DNA of 64,000 nt, taken from positions 16,282,501-16,346,500 of the forward strand of contig NC_079886.1 in assembly GCF_029227915.1 (NCBI RefSeq), given 5' to 3'. This document shows positions 11,985-24,200 of the stretch, piece by piece. The position numbers were made by a program, and so were the translations under genes. Every line of letters starts with the position of its first letter. Position 1 is the first letter of the stretch. The notes below the pieces were generated by a model, which worked only from the letters and a program-made list of their open reading frames with translations, was not told the DNA's origin and ran no database searches. Source of the DNA: Hydractinia symbiolongicarpus. Taxonomy: Eukaryota > Cnidaria > Hydrozoa > Anthoathecata > Hydractiniidae.

Positions 11985-12416
11985 ATGCACGCTAAAATAA
12001 TTGTCGCGATTTTATTTATTGGGTTACTGCAAACGAATGCTTGGTGGAGGCGCCGAAGGCGTTGTTACAGACGAGATTGTCGTGTGTCAAGTTGGAGCTA
12101 TTGGAGCTCGTGCTCAGCCTCTTGTGGCTATTACGGTACACAATCAAGATCACGGTATAAAACACAATCAGCTAGTTGCGGAGGAACATGTTACTATTAT
12201 ACATTTCGACAATCAAGAAACTGCAATAGAAAATGCTGTCCCAGATCATGTTCGTATTACTACACTTCGTGGAGTAGTTGTACTGGATGCGGAACGAAAG
12301 GAACTCAGTATAGAAGACTTCTTGTAAGAAGTAGCGCATATTGCGGTGGTACTGCATGCCCCAGTATTAGATACCAACGGAGAACTTGTAACACAGGCAG
12401 GTATGAATGTAAATAA
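11985..12416 (+). CDS. Secreted two-TSR exon, copy 4 (arginine-rich)
   Basis: The frame encodes 143 residues: signal peptide (about 1-19, ending in NA), an Arg-rich stretch WWRRRRRCYRRDC, TSR1 with WSYWSSC and CSASCG, and TSR2 starting CCPRSCSYYYTSWSSC and ending CGGTAC. After Cys-Asn-Thr-Gly-Arg comes AG|GTATGA, a potential phase-2 donor. If not spliced, four more codons lead to TAA, which lies inside AATAAA (12412-12417). As with copy 1, both a spliced first exon and a self-contained short gene are possible. The poly-Arg segment could bind acidic polysaccharide; that is inference. Confidence 0.75.
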   Translation: MHAKIIVAILFIGLLQTNAWWRRRRRCYRRDCRVSSWSYWSSCSASCGYYGTQSRSRYKTQSASCGGTCYYYTFRQSRNCNRKCCPRSCSYYYTSWSSCTGCGTKGTQYRRLLVRSSAYCGGTACPSIRYQRRTCNTGRYECK

Positions 12417-14854
12417 ACTTTACTGTCGGTAATATTTAATGCAAATACGGATACCGATTTACTCCCTATGGCTTTCTGGCTTTCTGAGAGTTGGTGCGAA
12501 GCCTTTCTACCCAAGATGATATGCATGCCGTATCTGGCCTTTCCTGTTCGTAATTAGCCATCATAATATTATTTAGGATGGTGTTTTCTATGACTTCAAA
12601 AACGTCCAACTTTTAAGAGCCACCTAGGCAACTTACCTCGTATCGTTCATCGTCTTTTCTGTGTGGGGAAAGAGGAAGAAATTCAATCTATTAAAAACTG
12701 TCCCCTCACACATCACGCGTTTTATTACATACTAGTCGATAAATGCCGTGGAAAAATCCACTGAAGCAGGATAAAATTGAAAAATAAGCGTCATATGAAT
12801 TTTGATGACGTCAGCAACCCATCCACAAAAAAATAATTCAGAAGCTTGTTTTCACGTTGCCTCTATTGTGTAGAGATTAAAGCGATGATCAAGAAATTGT
12901 ATATGATCATGTGCTTTTTATGAGCGGTTAATGAGATATAAGGGTTTAAAAATTTTGCTGATGTCAGCAATGGCCCGTCAAAACCTAAAAATTTTTTTTA
13001 GAAATTTATATCCCTGTTACCTTCATCGTATAAACCTTGAAACGATGATCAAGTAAATGTATAGGATCATGTACTTTTGACAAACGGTTGCAGAGATATT
13101 GGGGTTTAAAGGATTTTTGATGACGTCATCAACCCGTCCATTCCGAAACGGATTGGGAAACCAGGTTTTAGAAAATTGACGTCACCACCTCGTTTTCAAG
13201 TTATTTGGCCTCTAAGTTTAAGGTGCACTGTAATGGCTTCATTAATTTAATATAGGATATTCACGTTAAAGTAGTGTTATTGACGTCGCGCCGTAACGTC
13301 AGAAAATTTAACATATTAGACATAAGTTTTTCGGCGACATCAAAGGAAAATGACGATATCCACTTTGCCTGTTACAAACAGACACAGTCTCTGTATTATT
13401 ATAAGAGATTTGACTTCCAACTTAATGTTATGTTTCACTGTTGAAACTAACTAATGACACTGTGAGGGGTATAGCATTTTCATTTCTATTAAATTGGTAA
13501 TCGTGTCCTCAAAGTAAGCAGCAACTAGACAAAATACCATGCCTTACTTGAAACTGCTTTAATAAGACACCTATCACTTGCTTCAGTTTGTGTCATTATT
13601 TTAAATCTTTAAAATGTTCACGATAAAATTGTCGTCGACATTTCTAATAAGGTATAGCTTTCCCTGTGGAGTACATTTGATGTTAAAATTTTTTGACTTG
13701 TCTTAGTACTTGATAATTATATTATTATATATATATTTTTTATAGATTTCGGATATTATTATTATATTTATTCTTTTCCCTTATATTCCCGTTATTTTTT
13801 TCTCAATAGGTGTATTTTCTAAAAAATGTTTCTAACGAAAGTCACAAAAACAGAGTTGTCACTTTGTTTGATTCAATACTTTTATGTTACTAATCAGTGC
13901 ATATAATGCAGACCATAAGTTTTGTATTGTCAGGACCAGATTTTCTTTTATATTGCTGGTTATTTATATGACCTCAATATTGGAACTAATTACGTCATTC
14001 AAAACATTTTATGACACGTGTTTTTACTAAGTTTTTTATCATTGGAACAAGTTTCAACACATGGTTCAGGACTTATGATTCAGGGAACTTTTTCTGTTAC
14101 AAAAAATCCCTAAAACTTTCTAGTCATTGAGTTGGGTTACTTTTACGGAGTGACAAAGCGAGAATTGAAAGATTGAGCGCAAAAGGAATGAATACCAATA
14201 TACTTTTTTATATTTAATCACCTTATAATTACGTAATTATAACTGTTTCGCCATAGCTCTTGTCCCTATGAGTGGGAGTTTTATATATTTTTCGTTTTGT
14301 GTAAAAACTAACGTAGAAATAAATAATAAAACATAAGCGAGGGAGAGTGTGGTTGACGGACTTTCTTGTTTTCTTGCGGTAAAAAACACAACCGCAAACA
14401 CAAGAGAGATATGGCTTAAAAAGAAGTTACTACACATGTGTCTTTGTTCTCTTTTTAAAATAATATTAAAAGAATAAAAAATGCATAAACGACGGAAAGT
14501 TAGAAAAACATTTTCGCTGAAAAGTCGAATTTGTCATTTATAAATTCCATATTTACTTCTTCTATAGGCCAAAGTATTTGCGTGTTTACTCCTTGCAAAC
14601 GTGTCTGAATCATACAATGTAAACTTCGCTAGCCCACAGTGAAGGTAACAATAAATGATTAAACAAGACTTTTCGTTACCAACGGATAAGATAAAAAATG
14701 GCCTGATACATTACGAGACCTCCTTGAATAGAGAGTTGAAAAGTGTCCAATTTCATCTTACATAAGTTTCCCACCTTTGTGCAAACGATTCGTGGTTGTA
14801 ACAAAAGCAAAGTTGAAAAAAAGGAGATGTCCGTAGTTTAGAGATAAAAATAAG
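12417..14854. other. Intergenic DNA with repeat relics
   Basis: No supported exon. It contains tandem relics at 12720-13200 and otherwise AT-rich sequence. An open frame on the minus strand at 14237-14437 is not recognised. Confidence 0.5.
12720..13200. repeat. Imperfect tandem repeat relic, about 150-bp unit
   Basis: At least two diverged copies (about 12840-12970 and 13000-13135) share AACGATGATCAAG or AGCGATGATCAAG, ATGATCATGTGCTTTT or AGGATCATGTACTTTT, GAGATAT, GGGTTTAAA and GATGACGTCA or GATGTCAGCA. The left edge, TACTAGTCGATAAATGCCGTGG at about 12731, resembles the dispersed hairpin-repeat family. Probably a decayed mobile repeat. Confidence 0.5.
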
Positions 14855-15264
14855 ATGAATATAAAGATCGTTTTTTTTCTCTTGCTGCTTGATACTTTTT
14901 CATCTGGATGGCTTATTTTCAAACGTCGACGTTCATGTTCTGCAAAGAGGTGCAAAGTGTCTTCTTGGGGAGCTTGGACGACTTGCTCACAAAGTTGTGG
15001 CATCTTCGGGGTGAAGGAAAGGAGTCGCTATAAAACAGCTTCTGAATCATGCGGGGGCTCTTGCGTCCCTTTAAAAGAACAGATAGGATGCAACCACATA
15101 TGTTGTCCCAAACCATGTGTTTATAAATACTCCGATTGGGGCAAATGCGAGGGATGTGGAGTTTCTGGGGTGCAACGCAGAAATCCAGTCTTAGTAAAAG
15201 CAGAAGCGTGTGGCGGTAGTTGCGCTGTTCTGAAAGTTGAAACTCGAAAGTGCGACACTGGAAG
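14855..15264 (+). CDS. Exon 1: signal peptide and TSR1-2 (copy 5)
   Basis: Starts at the only ATG giving a clean signal peptide (MNIKIVFFLLLLDTFSSG). A basic stretch FKRRRSCSAKRC follows, then TSR1 with SSWGAWTTC and CSQSCG and TSR2 starting CCPKPCVYKYSDWGKC. The exon ends AG|GTAGGT, phase 2. The next exon begins with the single base completing the Arg codon. This copy is the one adjacent to the body of the receptor gene, so it is the best-supported first exon. Confidence 0.85.
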
Positions 15265-18200
15265 GTAGGTTGACAACCATGTTACCAGTGTTGTTCATAT
15301 TTTTGACCAAAGACTGTGACAAAAGAACTGAGAACTAGACTGTTATGTTTTTTATGTGCTGTACCAATGTTGATCACTAGCAACAACGATTTTTTTTCGA
15401 TGGAATTATCTGTGACTAAAAGAAAGGATGCGCAATCAGGTATTTACCATCACAAGTGAATGGTATTAAAAACGCATGATGTAACATATATCCTAAAACA
15501 CAAATCACTATTATTTTCTTCAAACGATACTGGACCTTATACCTTTGCTTTTATGCCTTTCTTATTGAGTTTATGTCCCAGCACCAATTAAAGAAATGAT
15601 AAAATAAAACCTGACTGACACAAAACTATTAATCCATATTATTTTAATAAAGCTACATACCTTTCGCATGGAGTTAGCAAGGCATAATGAACGAGGCATA
15701 AATAAACAAAAGCACATGTTTTTTACTTCATTTGAAGATTTTAGTCTGTTCGTTGTTGACCGGCAATAAATTATTATATTGCTTTATTAAACATAACTTT
15801 TCAAACAATAAGATGATAAGATAGATCCATATTCTGTATTATTTTTTAGATGTTGTCCTGTCAATTGCCAGATGAACAACTGGGGAAGTTGGGGTAGTTG
15901 TAGCGCGGCTTGTGAACGAACTGGTGTAAAGAAAAGGTATCGAAGTATTAAAGTATCACCATCATGTAATGGCCTTTCTTGTCCGACTACATCTGATACA
16001 AAAGCGTGCAATGGTCCTTGCTGCCGTCGAAATTGTAAAGTTTCCACTTGGAGTTCTTGGGGAAAGTGTAATGCTGCTGCAGGTGTGTTGTGTTAAATGT
16101 TATTTTTGTTCATGCTCAAATTACACTCTTTTCTATAATCAACCCAAATTTTAATTGCGGCTCAATCTTCATTAAGTTTCTGTATTTTCCATGCTTAACT
16201 GTTGCTTACTTGTCGTTCGTTACTTATCTGCTTAAGAGAACAAGTTTAAGTGCTTTTGTGAACAGATAGATCGGTGCGCAAATCGAAGTAAACTTTCCAT
16301 TTTAATCATGTTTGTTGTGGCGTAAAGCTTGCATCAGTTTGAGAACAGAGGAAGTCCCTAAAAACAAGTGATGGTTTTAGAGTTCTTTCTCTTATTCTTA
16401 TATACTCACTGGTTATTGCTTACTACAAGTTGATTTGTTTCTTGAAAGATTCTTACCTCGTGTTACTTATAAAATTTTGCTAATATATAAAAAGCCTTTT
16501 ACTATTATTTTTTTGTGATTATTTGTTTTTTATTTTATATCATTGGGTTAGTAAGACATATTTCTTCCTATTTAACTCTGATAGGTGTGTGTGGTACAAA
16601 TAGTGGTACTCAAATACGGACAAGAAAAGTGACAACTCGACAGTCATGTGGAGGCACCTGTGTTAGTCTTCTCGATTCTAAAAAATGTACACCAGTACCT
16701 ATAACGTGTAAGGTATGTGATTATAATACAGTTCGAACTGTCTATGGAAATTCAGTAGATATTTTACACTGAGTTCTACTTCATAAGTTCTACTTTTGTT
16801 TTAATAAAATTGCATTTTACCTGAAAGGTGGTCCAGCCTTCACAAACTTACCCGATCAAATATTTTTCGTATAATGCATACTACATAATGGCTTCTACAT
16901 TCCCTTCTTCTTTTGCATGGTGATTTTTTTGCGTCATAGATGTCAACTTGGACATCATGGTCTTCTTGTCAACCCTTGTCAGGAAATTGTGGTAATGGAA
17001 CAAAAAATCGTCAACGACGAATTCTACAGCAACCTTATTGCAGTAAGAGATGTGGTGATCTAACTGATACGAAATTCTGTTTGCATAGCTGCTGTCCTGT
17101 AAACTGCTCTTATACAAATTGGAGTGACTGGTCGTCATGTTCGAATGAATGTGGAACAGGTATAGTCTTTGTGATAAGTTATAAATAAATGCAATTGCAA
17201 ATGTGGAGGTGTGCGGTTGCTTTCTTCTACAACGTATATTCAACATCTAACTGATTTTTAAAGCAAATGTACAGACATGTACAGGCAAATGCAGTGGCTA
17301 ATAACATTTTGTAAAAAAGACCTATACTATCCCACAATTAAAATTTAGGCATGCAACTCCGACTCCGAAAAGTCAATGTTTCCAGCTCTTGCGGAGGTAT
17401 TGCGTGTAGACAAGACCTATTAAAAGAAACAAGAACTTGCACCAAACACATAGATTTGGATTGCAAACTGACAACATGGTCCAATTGGTCACTTTGTAGT
17501 TCAGGCTGCGGTAATGGAACAGTACAGAGGTCGAGAAATATAACACAACAGGCAAAATGCAGAGGGAAAAAATGTGAAGTACTTATTGAGACAACGTCTT
17601 GTAGTAGCTACAGAGAGCGAACACACTGCCAGGTTTTTTATTCTATTTATTTAAATTTTTTATCCTTATTTTTTATTTGGATATTTTACATCACTTAACT
17701 GGATAATTATGTATAAAAAATTAACTAAAATCTATTGTTAAATCTTGTTGCATTTCTTTTGCAACAAGATTTAAAAAATGCAACAAATATGAACGCTGAA
17801 TAATAATCAGAGTATCAGAAATCTCTGCTTTTTCTTTAGGTTGGTCAATGGAGTGTTTGGGGCCCTTGTGATACAAAATGCGCTATTGGTAGTCAAAAAA
17901 GAGTAAGGCAAACCACAACACAACCTGTTTGCAATGGGAGAGCTTGTCCTGCTGTGCAAGTAAGTAAAGTTTAAATATACTGGAGAAATATTCGTGTTTG
18001 GGATTCAGCAAACGTTAATGTCAAAATTCATTATGCTTGTAGGATGTCAGATCTTGTGGGAAAATAAATGGCGGCTGCGAGCAAGTGTGTTCGGCAGGTT
18101 CATGCATATGTCGTCCAGGATATGTGGCAAGAAATAAAACACATTGCATTGGAAAAAACTGTGGACTTCTATTAATGACTTATTGCCCATCAGGTAAGCA

Positions 18201-21200
18201 ACAATCTATGGTCGTTGCTGCTTTCTCACTATCTGTGAGTTGTCAATGAACAAACCTAACCTTTTTACTCGAATAGTTTTATGGCAGTATGTATAGAAAA
18301 GAAGTATATTAAGAAAAGTAATGCGAAAGATTTCAAATTAAAATGTATACGTTATGAAATTGTTTTCTTACCCAGGAATAACTGGTTCTGCTTGTAAATA
18401 TCCCAGTGTCCGTTGTCCTGGAGGAAGCTCTATGTTTCCTGTTACATGCACTCTTGAATGTGTCAGTGGATACACACTAATTGGGAAAAATACCGTCTCA
18501 TGTCAAACTTCGGGCAGCTGGTCTCCTGTTCAAAGCTACTGTAAAAGAAATAACAACCCACCAAGTGATGTAAGGATTTATCTTAAAAGTTTTACAGGGG
18601 ATTGACTCGCAATAGGCCGCATGTGAAATGATGTATCGCCTATACGGTTCACTAGAGCACATGTGCAAATGCTTGTGATTTCAAGAACTAATGATAGCTA
18701 AATAGAATCTAAGCGTGAATTAATGATAGCTAAATGGAATCTAAACGTGAATTGATGTCTAGTGTGTACTTTTCGATTTGTGAGTCATTCTTAAAATAAC
18801 CAATTGCCACTGACAGTGAATATAAGTTGTCTGTTTTGTTTTGTTTTAGATTACATTATCTCAAATCACTGTCCCAGAAAATGAAGGAGTGGGGTATATT
18901 GTGGGTAGTTTGGTAACTCTAGATTCAAACAAGAATGACACTCATACCTACCAAATAACACATGATAGGTGCAAATGTTTCAGTATTATCAATAACCAGC
19001 TGAAAACGTTGAAATCGTTCGACTTTGAAAGTGTTTCAAACAAGTAAGTGTCTTTTTAAATCTTTATTTCTTTAGCAATATATGCCCTTTCTTTTTTGTT
19101 CATTTTTTGCGTATTTATTTATTTTGCATCCTCTATTGTAGATTTGACATTACTATAAGAACTACAGACAATGGTATTCCAAACTTGAATTTTGAGAAAA
19201 CGTTTCAGATACAAGTACTGGATGTCAATGAGAAGCCAAAAGATATTATAGTACGTTTTGTTTTATATTTTGAGGATTAAGTAATGCATCTGACATTTCA
19301 TTTAGATTCTTTAAAGCACTTTACCTCTTTGCTTTATGTTGTATTTTATAAATTATTTACTGCTCTTCTAGTTATCAAATTCTGCTATTGATGAAAATAC
19401 AGACAATTACACGTTTGTTGGTTCCCTGCAAACAATGGATGATGATCAAAATCAAACCTTTGTCTACACCTTATTGGATTCTGCCGATGGATTGTTTACA
19501 TTGGCTCACAATGACAGATTGTTGGTGAGTAAAGTTGGAGTCAACTCATTCCTTCTTCTTTCTACATTTTTGTCGCTATTTATTAACAGACCTGGATTTT
19601 CTTATTCTGACTTCTTCCACATTTAACTCCATCATTGTTTGTATCTTAGACCTCTAAAGGAAACAAGGACTGTCTTGCAAAGCCTAACCCAACGAAATGT
19701 CCATTAAACTTTGAAAAGAGTCCGAAATATCAAGTTGCAATTATGTCTACTGATAATGGTAGTCCACCAAAAACAGTTATGAAGACATTCGACATCACGT
19801 TGAGAGATATGAATGACCCACCATTTAACATCACACTATCAGCTACTTCAGTGAATGAAAGTTCACCGAAAAATACACTGATAGGACAATTTTCGGCTCA
19901 GGATGAAGACAAATTACAAAGATTGACTTACAAACTAACCAATGACGATGGAGGCAATTTTTTTGTTACGAACACTGGCTTATTATACAAAGCAAAACCG
20001 TCTGATTATGAAACTACTTCAGATCATACGATCGAAGTGGAGGTCTCGGATAACGGAATAGTTCAACAAAAGGTATTAACGCTATTCAGTCCGGAGTTTT
20101 TCGAACATACTATGACCGGGGGAGTGAGGGGGGCGAATTCCTCCCCCTCAATAAGTTTCCATAGGGTTGTTCAAATTGAATCAAACTTGGCACACTTATA
20201 GTACGTCATAAAAGGAACAAAATGGTGGCAATAAATTTTTGCTTGCGTCAGCATATTTTCTGTGATGTCATCAGAAACTTGAAATTTGTTAAAAATGCCA
20301 CTTTTTGCTTAATAATTAATTACTTTTGTTCTAGAGCGAATTTTTACATTCTGTTTGAAGTTCTGAAGGCTAAATAAATGTTATTTAACATATCTTCCGG
20401 TTTTTGCATGGATCGTATAAAAAATGACCAAATATTGCCCAAAAATCCGGTTTTTCCGATTTTTGGGTAAAACCCGTCAAAACCGGGGAATGGGATTAGT
20501 CACGTGCCCAAATAACTGATTCTTCTTGATGAAAGAAAGTTTTGTTGCAAGTTTCAAGTTCTAAGGACAATCCTAACAGGAGTTATTATATTCTTCACAT
20601 TAAAAGGATTTCATAGAGATTTTTAAGGGTAGTTTCGAGTAATGGGTAATATCAAAGCCTCTGAAAGGTATGGGACCTAATTATTTGGCATCCAGGTGTC
20701 TAATAGATGAATATTGAAACTCAGTAAGTATCATAGCCATATAACAAAGCAAAAAGGAGTTATTAAATAAAAACCGTCAGGGGGGGGCGGAATCTGCCCC
20801 CCGGACAGAATACGGTTAAAGCATAAAAGTAAAACATTTATGTAACTGTAACCCTTATTTTTTTGAAAGAAGGGAAGTGATAGTAGGGAAGTATAGCTTT
20901 ACCCCCCGTAGTGTCAAAGTAAACGTAAAAAAATTTAACTACGAAAATTTGGTAAAGATGTTATCATTAACTAGTCGATTAAGTCCGTGGAGTTGTCTAT
21001 TATAACACTTCTAACATAAAATTTCTTAACAAAATAATTTCTTAACAAGCATCTATTCTAATTAAACTGCCCTTGTCCTTGACAAGTGTAAATGTAAAGC
21101 AAGTCAAATGTAAAATGAAATAATTAAAACTACATCAGCAAAAAAAAAAATACATCACCATTGTTTTTATTGTCTAATACTTTTGGTACGCTACTATGTT

Positions 21201-24200
21201 AAGTTGCATTTTAATAGCATTTTTTTCTTCTCAGTATTCTTACCTCAGAACGAGATAAACACTCCCTCTAAAGTAGGGTTAACAGAAAAAAAGTTTAAGA
21301 AAGTTTTTCATGTTTCTCATATTTCTCAACTTCTAATTCGAGTGAGATATTTAATTGTTTAAATGAAATCTATTTTAGACGACACAAGGCTTCATTATTG
21401 ATGTCATTGATGCAAATGAACCACCAGTGAAAATAAAGCTTCTTTCAGCCTCGCCATCATCTATTGCAGTCAATGATACATTGATTGTGCCTGAAAATAC
21501 AACATCTAATATGATGGTTGGACAAATTGAGATATACGACGAGGATTTAGTAACCAGTCTTAATGTAAAAATGGAAAACTCTCATGGCCAAACTGTTGAT
21601 GTTGGCACTAATCAAGTACAATGTCAAAATACTTCGAAGTTTGGCGCCAAATCTAAATGCACGACTGCTGTATATTTGAAGAAAGAATTAAATTTTGAGG
21701 TTAAAGACTCGTACAAATTTGTGTTAAAAATAACAGACAGAGGACATGTTGCTTTGTATACGTTTGTAGTGAAGGTTTCCGATAGTAACGACAAACCAAC
21801 TGAGATCCTGTTGGACAACGCCGACTATGTCACTGTTTATGAAAATCAAGTGGGTGTAAATGTTGGGTCAATGTCGACAATTGATGAAGATTTGGGCCAG
21901 TCGTACACATATAAATTGCTTGATAACATAGACATGTTTGAAATAAAAAGTACGATGTTCAAGTTTAAAGATGGGGCATTTGCGAATTACGAGAAAAAGT
22001 CCATTTACTATGTGAAAATCCAAAGTACTGATAATGGCAATCCTCCAAAATCAACTGAAGATGTAATTGTTATTAATATTGCTGACGTGAATGATTTACC
22101 TACATCTGTTTCGCTTTCAAATTCAGCAGTATACGAAAACGCCAGCATTGGACACATTGTTGGAGTTTTAAACATCATTGACGAAGATACGAGAAACGCT
22201 AACACAACTACTCACCCTTGCCATGTAACAAACAGCAGCTTGTTCCTGATTGAGAATAATATCCTCAAAGTCAACTCTCAATTGGATCATGAAAGTGCTA
22301 GTGTCATCTCAGTGGTGGTAGCATGTGTTGACAGATCTCTGGTTGGTAATTGGACAATACAAGTGTTTGTAAGAGATGTTAATGAAGCACCATATGGAAT
22401 AATTCTTTCAAATAGTAGAATCGCTGAGAATGCAAACATTCCAACATTAATAGGCGTGTTATCTACAATTGATCCTGATAATGAATTTGTTGCAAGACAA
22501 TCATTTAATTACACCATTCTCACTAATAATGATTTCTTCAAAACAGTTGGTGATAAATTGTTTGCTACTACTAAATTTAACTTTGAAACTCTTACTTCAA
22601 TCGATGTAGATATCAGGGTTACGGATTCTGGAGTTCCAGCAAAGTCATATACTGAATTAAAAATTATAACAATTGAAGATGTCAATGACAGACCGACGGA
22701 TGTTATTGTAAGCTATATAGGTTTATACATCACTTTTAAGTGCGTATTAAATTTTTTTTTTCGTATATCCAATTAAATTGTTCTGTCTTGATCACCAAAG
22801 AATCTAATCTGACATAAATTCATCACATTAAGATGTTGTGTTTATATTTTTTAGATGTTAAACGATGTTGTTGATGAGAACAGTGCAGTGGATACAGTAA
22901 TTGGGGTCCTGGACACTTCTGATGAAGACAACAATCAAAATCACAAATATCGTTTAATTGATAGCAGTGATGCACGATTCAAGATCATTGGCAATACGTT
23001 GATGGTATGTTGAAAATTTTACCAGAATTTTAATGCACCATTCTAAATGCCAATCAAAACACACTCAGGAGTTAAAAATGCAAGAGGAAATTATTCTTAC
23101 AAGGTTTAAAACTGCAAACATTTCGGTTCTTGGTAAAAAAAGAAATTGTTGTAGATTAATTAAAAGTAAAAAAAAAACCCTTAGTGTGCAGTGTTTTCTT
23201 TTTTAGGTTTCTGAAGATAACACAAAATGTTTAGAAAACGGAGGAGGTTATTGCAGATTGAATTTTGAAAAGACACAACAGCTTAGTATCTCTGTTATTG
23301 CAACCGATAATGGTTCTCCAGAATTATCGCTGACAAAGAACCTGACAATATACTTAAGGGATATAAATGACAAGCCGTATAACTTATCACTATCCGGCCA
23401 CACTTTGCGAGAAGATGCTGCAGTAGGTTATATTATTGGAAAATTGACTGCTAATGATGATGATTCGTCACAATTGTTGAGTTTCAAAATAACTGGCGGA
23501 CCAAAAGATCATTTTTATATTGACGATAAATCAAATTTAAGAAAGAAGTCCAATTTCTCTGATTTTGAAACACAGTCGTTGTATAGGTTGTCAATTGAAG
23601 CAAAAGATAACGGATGGCCTCCACAAAAGGTACTTTTCATTCCTACGTGTTTCTTTTGTTCCTTTTCATGTCATATTGATTTACCGTAATCTTGGTATGC
23701 AATTAATTTCCATTAAAAAAAAGTATATATATATATATTTTAAAAGGGCGTCTGGCGGCATGTTTTCAGTGAAAAATATTTGAACCAGCTAAATAAAGTT
23801 GAACTAGTTTACATAATCATTTTTATTTGCGCCGATTAAAACTGTCGAATAAAACTAATTGTGCACTGCAGAATTTCACCTACGTATTTCTTCTTTCTGA
23901 CAAATATTTTAAATTGAATATTCCAGACATCAGCAAATTTCACAATTGAAGTCCTCGACGTAAACGAAGCTCCTATATCAACGCTAATCAAAGATGACGC
24001 CGCACAGCACACATACAATGAAAGCAACCCACACGTAGAAGAAAACTCTCCAATTGGTACTGTTGTGGGTACAATTTTTTCATTTGACGAAGATTTCTCA
24101 GCGAAATTGGATATTAAACTAGATAACGATTGCAATGAAACATTCGCGCTGCACGCTGAAACAATATGCGTGAACTCCACCGGCAAGATCAAAACAACTT

